Positions 35,942 through 45,583 of a DNA stretch of 64,000 nt are shown one piece after another (the first letter of the stretch is position 1; the number at the start of each line of letters is the position of its first letter). Under the pieces are notes generated by a model, which was not told where the DNA came from, did no database searches, and was given only the letters and a program-made list of their open reading frames with translations. Origin of the DNA: Pyrus communis (taxonomy: Eukaryota; Streptophyta; Magnoliopsida; Rosales; Rosaceae); NCBI RefSeq assembly GCF_963583255.1, contig NC_084810.1:9445853-9509852 (forward strand), given 5' to 3'. The translations under genes were made by a program, and so were the position numbers.

Positions 35942-38038
35942 TGATAGGAGCATATTTATGCGACTTAATTGGCTTGTTCTCATGCATTTACGTTGTGTTT
36001 CTTTAGTTATTTTAGTCCTTTATGCCATTTTCGTGTGTTTCTAGGTTCATATGGCTAAGGAAGCAAAAAGAAGCAATTTGGAGCATTCTAGAGCATTTTT
36101 GGGCCAAGATTGGATAGTGCAAGCATGGAGGCATGAGGATGGACGAATTTGAAGGCTTGAATTCAGTTAGGGAGCTACAAGGGGGCCTAAAAACCTTATT
36201 TCTAGAAGGCTTTATCTATTCACACATGGTGCCTAATTCCTACCTTGTCCTAGCCGTCCTACCTTGTCTCCTAGCCGTCCTACCTTGTCTCCTAGCCGTC
36301 CTAGCTTGTCACTAGCCGTCCTACCTTGTCTCCTAGCCGTCCTACCTTGTCTCCTAGCCGTCCTACCTTGTCACTAGTCGTCCTAGCTTGTCACTAGCCG
36401 TCCTAGCTTGTCTCCTAGCCGTCCTAGCTTGTCTCCTAGCCGTCCTAGCTTGTCACTAGCCGTCCTACCTTGTCTCCTAGCCGTCCTAGCTTGTCACTAG
36501 CCGTCCTAGCTTGTCACTAGCCGTCCTAGCTTGTCTCCTAGCCGTCCTACCTTGTCTCCTAGCCTTCCTAGCTTGTCCAAGCTACACACATTTATCCTTT
36601 ATGTGTTTCATGTATAGAATTTCTGGTACAAAAAACCTTTTGGTTTCAACTAAGTTCAAAACCTTTCCTAGCCCTATAAATAAGGCTTTGCAACAAGGCA
36701 CTGGGGGATCACTCATTCACCCAATTTTCGTCCATTCATCTAGCCACACCACTCTACACATCCTAAAATCCTAGAAACACAATTCCAGCCAAACACTACA
36801 CCTTGCCGTGCCTATCCTCCATCCAATTTCATAATCCCTGATCCTAAAACACATCCCAACCATCCCATCCACCTTTGTGCCGTAGTAAGGAGAAAGAAGG
36901 AAAGACTCTTGGATGCTCAAGCTTCGTCGTTGGTGCATTCTAGGTGTAATTTGTTTTATGATTTCAATGTTTAATTTATTTTCCTTTCATTTTGCTATGA
37001 ACATGAGTGGCTAAACCCCTATTGGTTAGGGGTGATTTCGAAGCCATAACTATGTGTGCAAGTTGATTTGATAAATTCCAGTTATGAGTTCTTGAATCGT
37101 GAATGCAATTGGCTTAACTGTGCGAGTAATAACGTATTTGTGTTTGTTAATTAGGGGTCGACACTTAATTGGCTTGCATGAATATGATGCTAGAATATAA
37201 GTTTGTTTCACATAATTGTCACACACTTATATTCACAAGTAGTGAAGGTTGCTAGTCACAATCGCGTTAAGTTCAATTCCTAGCATAAGTGTCATGATGT
37301 CATAGTCACAAGTGCTTTGTCAATGCTTATAGTTTTCATTGAACGTAATGATCTTTGATTGTATCTTTATTATGATGTCATGTAAGGAACTTTTGAAGAA
37401 TGCTTTGGGTTGTCGTATGATGTCATCCAATTCAATAACACAAGGAAAACTTGAGAATTAACTAGTGATGTCACGGTTAATTTGGGGCATTGTCATTCAT
37501 AATTCTATGAAGGAATAACTGGAAATCGAGTCATTTGCATACTTGTCATGTGTGGAGAAAGAACCCCTAACTAGTCCATCATCCATTAAAAACCCCAAAA
37601 ATGTTTCAAAATCAGTTTTACTTTGCAATCTGTTTTCTCAACTTTAATTTCGTCCAAATCAAATCCCCCTTTACTTTGAAGTCTCAATTTAGTTAGAAAT
37701 TGTTTTGGTTCATGTTTTTAAGTGTTTTGAGTCAAGTTTTCAACCAATTTCGTCCAAATTAGTGTAGGTGCTCAAAACTGCCCAGAAAGTGGTTTTTAGG
37801 CAGTTTTGAGTCTTCTAGTTGCTGTTTTGAGTTTTTGTTTTGTTTTAGTGTTTTAACTTTGGTTTTTCATTCTTTGAGTCCAAATTAGTGTTTTTAATTT
37901 TGTTTTGGAGTCCTTAGGTCAGTTTTCAAGAGTTTAGCAATCCCTCCTAATCCCCGGTTTTGAACGATCCCTACTTACATACTTTGCTACAATTGTCAGA
38001 AGAGGGTTTAATTTGTGTGCTTAATATATTTCGCATCA
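35942..38038 (+). repeat. 3' LTR of the LARD-like element
   Basis: 2097 bases and nearly identical to the 5' LTR. I noticed three substitutions outside the minisatellite (near 36693, 36829 and 37631). The TATA box is near 36673. Confidence 0.93.
36241..36581 (+). repeat. Minisatellite in the 3' LTR, rearranged relative to the 5' LTR
   Basis: Same units as the 5' LTR copy and nearly the same total length, but one C-type unit is missing after the TAGTCG unit and one extra GTCAC-type unit is present further on. Confidence 0.85.
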
Positions 38039-38335
38039 ATGCATATGAATATTTGGCTCCATGGTTCAATGCTTGGACATGGAAACGAAGAACTTTGGAA
38101 GCCATAGTGAGGAAGAAGGAGAGTCGTTCGACAAAGATATTTGAATGAGTCCAAATGTGCATGCCTTCTGCAATTTCTTTTTCCAAAAATTTAGCAGATA
38201 ACAGAAGTTTAAGGATAACAAAAAAAATAACAAAGTTAGGATTAGTGAGTAGGTGGACACATGTCGGATATTTAGAGGGGCACATAGGGGCCACATGGGT
38301 AATTGGGTGCAGAAAATTTAGACTCTAGCATTCCC

Positions 38336-38629
38336 TATCTTTAAACATGTGTATGTTGTAGAAATCATGATTGATTAGATTAGAAGTGTCATACGGAGAA
38401 TCAAGTTTTGAAGATTGTATAAAATATATTGAGCACACACTTTACAGTAGTTTGAATGAATGTGATACTTATATCATTATTGTTACACAAATGTGAGTTC
38501 AATAATTGTGAAAGTCGTACATTTTACAATATTAGTTTGGAAATATCACACTCAAAAGTTCATACATGATTATAGTTTTGGACCATATTGATTGAATCAA
38601 GCTTTTGAGTTTAGCTTGTCCTTGGTTGA
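38336..38629. other. Short spacer between MULE and copia element
   Basis: No feature seen. Confidence 0.5.
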
Positions 38630-38986
38630 TGTTGACTAGTATTGACTAAAGAAGTGTCATGTAAGCTGCTATGTCATCATTAATACGGTTGAGAATTAGT
38701 TGGAGTTGTTATATGTAGCTTACACTGTAAGAAAGTTAGTTAAGCTATTCGACTTGTACAAAAAGCTCATCACAGCTCATTGATTGTATCAAGTCTTCAT
38801 TTCATCAATACAAAATCTCTCACACTTTCTCTCTCTATCCTTTGATATTCTTTCTGTTGTTCTTTCCCTGTTTTTCTTCAATTCCATATGCTACTGTTAA
38901 GATGGTATCGAGCCATGTGTCGATCGATTGAGAATTTTTCTTACGCTAAGCATTTCTAGGTAAATCGTTGAAGTTCTTGGAGTTTT

Positions 38987-39824
38987 TGTGAACACGAAAA
39001 ATTCCTGAAACAAGAAACAAGAATACGTGTACAAAATATATTTTTGTGTTTAATGATTTTTGGGTTACAATCTCTTTGTAATTTGATCCTCTGATTCTAT
39101 CTTCGTAGGGTGTAAGTTTGTGGATGAGCTGTTGATCCAAAGGGCCGTCGGGGCTTGGTCTAAGGATGAACAGTTGATGAACGGATCTTCGAGGGGCGTT
39201 GGGCTTGATCTTGAAGAATGGGTGTATGGGTTTGTGGATGAGCTGTTGATCCAAAGGGCCGTCGGGGCTTGATCTAGGGATGAACAGTTGATGAACGGAT
39301 CTTCGAGGGCTTTTGGGCTTGATCTTGAAGGTTGATGGATGAGCAGATCTTCAAGGGCTTTTGGGCTTAATCTTGAAGAACGATTGGATGTGTGGATTTG
39401 TTGAGGTTGTTGATCCAAAGGGCCGTTGGGGCTTGATCTTAGGATGAACGGATGATGAACGCTTCTCTTCAGATTTGACGAAGAACTAAGATAGCTTTCT
39501 TGGTCCTTCGAGATTTGCTTGAGAGCTTTAGAGTTTCAAAGCTTCAAAGTTTTGGTGTAATGTAAATTTCCTTCTTTCTTTCTTCCAAAATGAATGCCTT
39601 GGCTTCCTATTTATAGAATTCCAAAACTTGATTTTTGGATTTAAATAATCAGATGAAATAAATCATTTCTGCCAGGTATTGACATGTGTCCTATTTGATG
39701 ACTTTTCCAATTTATTTCGATTTTTTGTTGAGTCACACGCTACATGTAAAATTTATGTGATACGTGAGCGTTGAAATTTTAACTATTGGTCAACATTCAT
39801 TTCACCGAAATTTCGATGTCCACA
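38987..39824 (-). repeat. 3' LTR of the Tat-like element
   Basis: 838 bases. Contains internally repeated blocks of the GATCCAAAGGGCCGTCGGGG type, shared with the other LTR. Confidence 0.9.
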
Positions 39825-39889
39825 AATGCCCCCACTTCAAGGCGCGTCGTAGACATGTGCTTGTCACGTGTAAAAGATGCGTTTTGAAG

Positions 39890-41060
39890 TCCCTTAATGT
39901 AGATGTCAACCCAAGGGCCGTCGGGGCTTGATCTTGAATTGGGCTGGAAATTTCTTCAAGGGCCATCGAGGCTTGATCTTGAGTTCGACTGGAAGATTTT
40001 CTGGTTTCCCCCAATCGTTGATTTTCCACAGGCTTAACCTTGAACTGGGCTGGAGATTTCTTCAAGGGCCATCGAGGCTTGATCTTGAATTGGGCTAGAA
40101 ATTTCTTCAAGGGCCATCGAGGCTTGATCTTAAGTTCGACTGGAAGATTTTCTGGTTTCCTCCAATCGTTGATTTTCCTTTGTGCTACTCTTGAACTGGG
40201 CAGCAGGATACTTTTGGTCTCCCCCGAAGGTCTGAGCTTACTCCTTTTATCTGTTTCTTTGTTTAATCTCTCCAATTCGTATTGAAGAGGGTTAGAGGAT
40301 AGCTCAGCATATGCAGTTGTTGCTTGTCTCCACATGCCTCAATGTATCATTTTCATTTGCCTTACTTGCTCCCCTTTGCAGAAGTGGTCCCTTCTCTGGA
40401 AGTGTATCAACCGTTGAAGATGACTACTCGAGAGCAACGCTAGGTAAGCAACCAGGGAATAGATTCCAGGCAGTTGGTTCCAGATCAGAAGACTGACTCC
40501 AAGTGCCGGCTGATTGCTTCTTTCACTTTGCCATGCGAGTAAGAATAAGGACAAAGAAAAAGACAGGGAAAAAGCATGATATGAGATACCTTTGCTTTCA
40601 AAGAAGCAGCGAATGAATCAGCACATATATTTGTTGTGCTTGTCTCCACATGCTTCGATGTATCATTTTCACTTGCCTTACTTGCTCCCTTTGCAGAAGT
40701 GGTATTTCCTTATGCAGGTTTGGCATCTTCTCTTGTAGTATTTGTCCTCTGATGCAGGAGTTGAATGCAAACCTTGCATTTGAATGGACCATCACTTCTT
40801 GGTGGCAGCGCAAGTTTGAGTGGAGGTTCCGACATATTGCTTTCTCTGTCCTTGTCCTGGTAAGTGAGAACAAGGGCAAAGGAAAAGACAGGGAAAAAGC
40901 ATGATATGAGATACCTTTGCTTTCGCCCTTGATGATATGGGATACTTTTGCTTTTGAAGAAGCAGCGAATGAATCGGCACATATATTTGTTGTGCTTGTC
41001 TCCACATGCTTCGATCTACCATCTCCTCTTGGCTCATCTGTACTCCAGGTATCTGGTATC
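39890..41060. repeat. Two sets of tandem duplications next to the 3' LTR of the Tat-like element
   Basis: At 39910-40185 a block containing TCTTCAAGGGCCATCGAGGC and TTTTCTGGTTTCC..CAATCGTTGATTTTCC is repeated two to three times. At about 40310-41020 a longer block containing TGTTGTGCTTGTCTCCACATG, GCATGATATGAGATACCTTT and GAAGCAGCGAATGAATC is repeated two to three times at about 320-bp spacing. Open frames here follow the repeats and show no known domain. Confidence 0.75.
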
Positions 41061-41499
41061 TTCTTTGGGGAAGAAGAACAAATTGAGTATTTCGAGAGGC
41101 TTTGCTGGGAGTGCACCCTCAGAGGTGAGAAAGAGTTGGGCATTTTCTTCAGGTCTGTCTTGCCATAAAAGATGAAGGTCGACATATATAGGGATTTCCC
41201 AACAGCAAGTGGTGGTACTGTTCTTTTACCCTTGTCGACAAACGTCTCTTCGATTTTTTAACAAGCGTCTCTTCGATTTCTGAGCGAGCGCCTCTTCGAA
41301 AAAGTAGTCACGGGTGCGGCTCTGTCACCACGCTTGTTGGCAAAGGCGCGTAGTTGGGATGATAACCTTCACGTGTTTTCAACTTTGTCAGAGATTTTTT
41401 GACAAAGTTGAACGCGTTATCTGAAAAGCCGCGAAAGCGTCGCTGAACTTCACGCAGGAAAATCCAGTTTTTTTGAATCGGTGGTCGTGTCGCCTTGGC

Positions 41500-41622
41500 T
41501 TTTTATAGAGGTATCGATCACCTCCAACATGCACACTTTGAAGATCGCCCGTTTGTGAAAATCGTCTCCGGCCCTTTGAAATTTAACTCCATCCACCCCT
41601 TCTCTTTGAACACTTTTGAAAA
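41500..41622 (+). promoter_or_regulatory. Putative promoter of the antisense ORF
   Basis: TTTTTATAGAGG at about 41500-41511 is a TATA-like box about 110 bases upstream of the ATG, in a region with no coding. No other element is diagnosable. Confidence 0.45.
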
Positions 41623-42240
41623 ATGGCAAACCCATCGAACCTTAGCTTAGAATTGAGTCTCAGCAGTGATACAGGCGCGCCGCGTCAAGGTAACGTATGG
41701 CGCCCTTCTTTCTTATCTTCTAACGGTCCTCTTACAGGTGAAGACTCTGTAATGCAGGACGCCACAACAGCTACAATAATAGCTACGAACCTCCTCACTC
41801 CAAAAGATAGTAGGCTGCTGTCAGGACGGTCCGATGAGTTGGTCGTTCAAGAGTCCCTTGCTCTTAGTGTTCAGTGTGCGAGCTCTGTGTCCAACATGGG
41901 CCAACGCATGCTTGCTCGGTCCCGTCAGGTGGAATCATTGATGGCAGAGGTGGAAAATCTTAAGCAGGAGATCAAACAGCTTAAGTACAAGAATAGAAGT
42001 TTGCACGTGCTTGCAAATAACTATTCGTCGGGCATGAAGAGGAAGCTTGATGAGCTGCAAGAATCTGAAGGTCAGATTCAAAGTGACCGTCAAAAGCTTG
42101 CGGCTTATCTCCAGAGGCACCTTTTTCCTGGGTCATCTAGCGTTCCACCCAGTATTGAGGCCTGGAATGCTCTAGCTCCGATGCCTCCTGCTCCGAGAGT
42201 TTTGCCAAGTAATGGGGCTTCAAGTGAACATCCTTTGTGA
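41623..42240 (+). CDS. Antisense ORF (aORF) of the Tat-like element, coiled-coil protein
   Basis: 205 residues starting MANPSNLSLELSLSSD, read opposite to gag and placed before the 3' LTR. Residues about 95-165 are heptad-like and charged (RQVESLMAEVENLKQEIKQL, KRKLDELQESEG), predicting a coiled coil. The rest is Ser/Pro-rich without a known domain. Plant Tat-lineage elements are known to carry an extra antisense ORF at this place; function is unknown. The frame is intact although the element has lost pol. A T-rich stretch follows the stop. Confidence 0.7.
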   Translation: MANPSNLSLELSLSSDTGAPRQGNVWRPSFLSSNGPLTGEDSVMQDATTATIIATNLLTPKDSRLLSGRSDELVVQESLALSVQCASSVSNMGQRMLARSRQVESLMAEVENLKQEIKQLKYKNRSLHVLANNYSSGMKRKLDELQESEGQIQSDRQKLAAYLQRHLFPGSSSVPPSIEAWNALAPMPPAPRVLPSNGASSEHPL

Positions 42241-42249
42241 AAGCTCCAT

Positions 42250-42460
42250 TTTTTTTTTTTTTTTTTTTTTTTGTATGCACTTGTAATTTCTTGGAGATTA
42301 ATGGACATGCTTTATTTTATTCAGTGTATTGTGCTAAATACAGATAAAACATATACATCACCGTCCATCATCATTCCTTTTTATTTTTTTTTTATTATTT
42401 ATTATTATTATTATTATTATTTTTTACTTTTCTTTGCTTTCGGTGGCACTAATCCACCAT

Positions 42461-42500
<40 letters not shown>

Positions 42501-42543
42501 CAGATGGTGCCAGAAGCACCACCATTGTTTTTTTCTTTCTTTT

Positions 42544-42585
<42 letters not shown>

Positions 42586-42623
42586 CTTTTTGCACATGGT
42601 TCTAGAAGCACCATCATTGTTTT

Positions 42624-42670
<47 letters not shown>

Positions 42671-42675
42671 AGTGC
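42250..42675. repeat. Tandem array of units carrying TA microsatellites
   Basis: After a 22-base T run, units of about 80-90 bp repeat three or four times. Each has a GGTGCCAGAAGCACCACCATT-like half palindrome, a T/C-rich part and 10-14 TA units (TA runs at about 42467-42496, 42550-42582 and 42630-42652). The TA runs create spurious Tyr-Ile open frames on both strands. Confidence 0.8.
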
Positions 42676-42719
42676 TGTCCACCCAGATTCCATCATTTTT
42701 TTCTTTTATATGGTGATCT

Positions 42720-43020
42720 GCAAGGCTGAGTTTGTGGGTGAAAACCCAGGCCGAGTCCGAGAGAAGACAGAGGAGGTCTTTGGGTGTAAGTTGACAAACT
42801 TTGGTTTTGTCAATCACATTCAAAGGCAGCAGCAGAGGCAAGCAGATGTGAGGTCTTTGGGTGTGAGTTGACAAACTTTGGTTTTGTTGATCACATTCAA
42901 AGGCAGCAACCATGGTGGAGGTGCAGAAGCTGCCAGAGCTTGAGGCAGAGTGTAAGGCGTCGAGTTTGAAGACCGGCTAGTCGTTTGACAGCGGTCAATG
43001 AAGCTCTTCGTTGATTTTGA
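42720..43020. repeat. Duplicated 55-60-bp block next to the NUB1-like copy
   Basis: GAGGTCTTTGGGTGT.AGTTGACAAACTTTGG followed by ATCACATTCAAAGGCAGCA occurs at about 42773-42830 and again at 42850-42906. Its origin is not recognised. Confidence 0.75.
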
Positions 43021-44226
43021 TCATGGTGGCCAGGGTGACGAGCTCAAGGTTTGTTGGCAGCGTGAGGAGACAAAGGGAAAAGCTCCACCATCACCATTGA
43101 GCACAAGCAAGGAGTACAGCCACTGAGCACGAGTACCGAGCACAACCACCAAGCACATCCACAGCAGTGAGTTCCCATACTTCTTTTGCTCCATAATTTC
43201 ATTTTGTCGCTGAATATCTTCTTCCCGTTTTTGGGCTCTCTTTGTCTTCTGCTCAACAAGAAAATCAACAGCACTAGATACATCTTGATTGCTCATCCGC
43301 AATGCCCTTTTAGAATCTCGTTCTTTAAATCCCATGCTCATAACAAGCGATAGAGCTTCATCTGGCACTTGTAGCTTGGTGAATTTTTCTTGTGTAGAAG
43401 TCAGCACCTTCCTTGATTTATCGTACGGGCCACTATGATACGCAACCACCCCTTCCAGTAGCTCCAGTCTCAAATATAGTGCAAGCTCTGGATAGCGACC
43501 TCCCTGAAGGAGTCTGACACGAGAAGAGTCATTTCCATGAGCTCTCTCAATACCTTTTCTGGCTTTTTCAAGGCGAACTCCTGCCACTGCAAGCCAGCTG
43601 ATATATCGGAGCATGAAATAGCACCAAACCATATCGATTTGGAGTATAGGAGGATTGTCAACAAGCTCAATAACCTTCGGGTCACAAAGAGAGAAAGCCT
43701 CATCTCCCATGGTAAGCACTTCTAACGCGTCTTTGTAATTTTGTCTTTGAATTAGTTGCTTTGCATTCGTATGAAGCATCAGGCCCATCATAATTGCCCT
43801 CTGATCAGTCTCGGATCCCAACTCTACTTTCTTTCCACTTTGATCTTCAAGAACTATATTGAAGTCTTTAATTGGCAATGATCCATCTGCATGTCTCTTG
43901 GCCAATGCAGTGGCAGCTGCCTTGACTCGAGTCAATCTTCGAGAGCGTTCCTCCTCAGCCATCAACTCCTCCTTCAACGACTTACTCTCCTCCACGCACA
44001 CCCGACTGGCAAGAATCTTGGCGTTGTTTTTGATACCCACTTGGGCGAGCTTCTCATCGCCGCCGCCGTCTTTCAAGACCCTCCCGGCACAAATCAGATT
44101 GATCGAATTGCGGTCGCAGTTTGATCGCTTTGCAACTTCGTCTCTCAACATGGGCACGGTCCAATTCTCCAATTCAACCTCCAGCACGCCCGCCCATGTC
44201 CCTGCAATCTTCAGCTTCGACGCCAT
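43021..44226 (-). pseudogene. Intronless, 3'-truncated NUB1-like (UBL-UBA) gene copy inside the Tat-like element
   Basis: 401-codon open frame starting MASKLKIAGTWAGVLEVELE. Residues about 14-78 form a ubiquitin-like domain, about 155-285 are helical repeats (KQLIQRQNYKDALEVLTMGD), and about 287-325 a UBA domain (VPDEALSLVMSMGFKERDSK). This matches the N-terminal 60 percent of plant NEDD8 ultimate buster 1-like proteins, which steer NEDD8- and ubiquitin-linked proteins to the proteasome. After residue 351 (near 43174) homology stops and the frame runs on in unrelated sequence. No intron interrupts 1.05 kb, which is unexpected for a plant gene of this size and suggests an RNA-derived copy. It lies in the same orientation as the element's gag. 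It could still be expressed; I call it a pseudogene because the end is missing. Confidence 0.75.
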
Positions 44227-44421
44227 GAGAGACTAAGTGAGAGGACTGATTGTCGTGTGGGGTATCGAGGAAGAATACCTAGTGGACGCGAGCGTTTTAG
44301 CGAATTTGATGATGGATTTGGCGATGGAGGTGCGACACATCCAGGAATCTCGCCGGTCCTTTCAGTTGGCTAAAACGAAGGTGGTGAGACGGCGACTTAG
44401 GATGAGATCGAGGAGAACTTC

Positions 44422-45035
44422 TCAAGACACCCAACTCCCCATGAGGAGGTACGGGTCTCGCAAGTGATGATGATGAATCGAACGGCGCGGCAACAGCAGA
44501 GGCAGCGGAGGTGAAGAGAAAGATGGGTAGAGGGACGGCAACTTTTGGGACTTCAAGTCTTTCGAAGAAGCCAAGGTTCTGATGGCCTCGTCGACTGTCT
44601 CGACCCTGTAGTCATCTTTGTCGACAATGGCCTTCACCAGCCTCTCTAGCTGCTTCTTTATCTCCACGGCCTTCGCCTTCTCCGCTGCCGTGGACGCATC
44701 GGCGTCGGTCACAGTTCCCTCCCCGGAGACGAAACCTTTCCTGGCCATTTGCGGAAGAAAGAAGAAAAATTGAGATCAGGGGTTGCTGTTGCTCTGATTA
44801 TTCGTCTCAGATGAATGGGACGTCGAGAATTGTAGACCGCTGCTGCAGCTGCATCGTCTCGTCTGTCAGAGGAAGGCGAGAGAGACACAGAGAGAGATGC
44901 TTTGTTTTCCTGGATTTCTTTTTGTTTTGGTTTCTGTGTGCGACTGACTGAGAGGAGAGAGAGCTGGGCCTGGATTTGGGCTGCTCCTTTTTTGTGGACT
45001 TCAACTTCCGTTTCTTTGAGTTGGCATGGGTCTTA
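44422..45035 (-). pseudogene. 5' fragment of a U-box E3 ligase (PUB9-type) gene in the Tat-like element
   Basis: From the ATG at 44748 the minus strand reads MARKGFVSGEG and then EIKKQLERLVKAIVDKDDY, the N-terminal region of PUB9-like U-box proteins, which precedes the U-box and ARM repeats. Homology continues weakly to a His-rich stretch and a possible scrap of the U-box (RDPYLLM), then stops at 44422. Upstream (44749-45035) is a CT-rich leader that looks like the donor gene's own 5' UTR. The catalytic U-box and ARM repeats are absent, so it cannot work as a ligase. It lies directly upstream of the NUB1-like copy, same orientation. Confidence 0.6.
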
Positions 45036-45057
45036 AGTGTAGGTAAACCCACTTTAA

Positions 45058-45175
45058 CATGTATATATATATATATATATATATTTATTTATTTATTTAT
45101 ATTATTTTATTATTTTATTTTTTTTTTGAGTAGAGAATAAATATATATATATATATATATATATTTTTTAATACA
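45058..45175. repeat. AT-rich stretch with two TA microsatellites
   Basis: TA runs at about 45061-45082 and 45139-45164 separated by TTTA repeats, just upstream of the U-box fragment. Confidence 0.9.
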
Positions 45176-45359
45176 TAGTAACATATGTATTTTTTTTTCT
45201 TTTCTTTTGTAATAAAATTGACTTTCTTTAATGAAACATTTATTTATTTTGATGTGACTGTACTTGAAGTTTTGAAGTGTCAAGTTGCCTACGTACTCTT
45301 CCAAAGAAGAGATCAAGTCATAACGTAGTTCAAATGAGTGATGGTTTTGATGATGATTT

Positions 45360-45565
45360 TGCCGTACACAGTTTATGCTCTTGCGGGCCAGGAGCGTTTG
45401 GTGCCATTTGCAGTTTCAGCTCATGCAGACAAGGAGCTTTTGGTTGCCGTTTGCAGTTTCAGCTCATGCAGGCAATGAGCGTTGGTTGTCACCTTTTAGG
45501 CTCGTGCGAACGAGGAGCTTTGGTTATCGCCTTTTAGGCTCGTGCGAACGAGGAGCGTTTTTTTT
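45360..45565. repeat. Tandem repeats downstream of gag in the Tat-like element
   Basis: Two linked repeat families: TGCAGTTTCAGCTCATGCAG-type blocks (about 45408-45470) and CTTTTAGGCTCGTGCGAACG-type blocks (about 45500-45558), each two to three copies. Such short tandem repeats are common in the untranslated parts of Tat elements. Confidence 0.75.
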
Positions 45566-45583
45566 TTTTTTTTGATGATTTTA

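Larger units (their letters stand above)
31717..38038 (+). mobile_element. LARD-like Ty3-gypsy derivative without coding capacity
   Basis: Two direct LTRs begin TGATAGGAGCATATTTATG and end TTTCGCATCA (31717-33814 and 35942-38038). The 5-bp duplication ATGCA flanks it (31712-31716 and 38039-38043). The primer site TGGCGCCGTTGCCGGGGA (33821-33838) matches tRNA-Asp, used by Tat/Athila-group Ty3 elements. The purine tract GTGTGGGGGAATT precedes the 3' LTR. The 2.1-kb interior holds what may be a gag start (ATGACTCGGAG near 33940, stopping after 14 codons) joined to an AAGCGCTACTTGGGAGGCAA block usually found downstream of pol, so gag-pol is deleted. It must depend on a relative for movement. Confidence 0.92.
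22791..38335 (+). mobile_element. FAR1-type Mutator-like element (MULE) with nested insertions
   Basis: Inverted terminal repeats of about 360 bases bound it. The left is 22791 to about 23165. The right is about 31648-31716 continued at 38044-38335, split by an LTR element. With that element removed, the right arm reads CTCTACTATATGCATATGAA, mirroring CTCTACTCTATGCATATGGA on the left arm's minus strand. The outer ends read GGGTGCTAGCAT and, inverted, GGGAATGCTAGA. Without the two insertions the element is about 4.7 kb and carries a broken FAR1-type transposase. I found no 9-bp target duplication, so the insertion is old or its flanks have changed. Confidence 0.85.

Noticed and set aside
39065..39418. 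Repetitive DQQ/SSP protein
   Set aside because: Frame through internal LTR repeats of the Tat-like element; it recurs in the other LTR.
40598..41185. 195-residue minus-strand ORF near the 3' LTR of the Tat-like element
   Set aside because: The sequence is made of tandem duplications and no motif of integrase, RT or protease is visible.
42271..42871. Tyr/Ile-rich membrane-like proteins on both strands
   Set aside because: They result from translation of TA microsatellites.
44237..44467. Plus-strand ORF between the NUB1-like and U-box pieces
   Set aside because: Antisense to both pieces, no domain, and it spans their junction.
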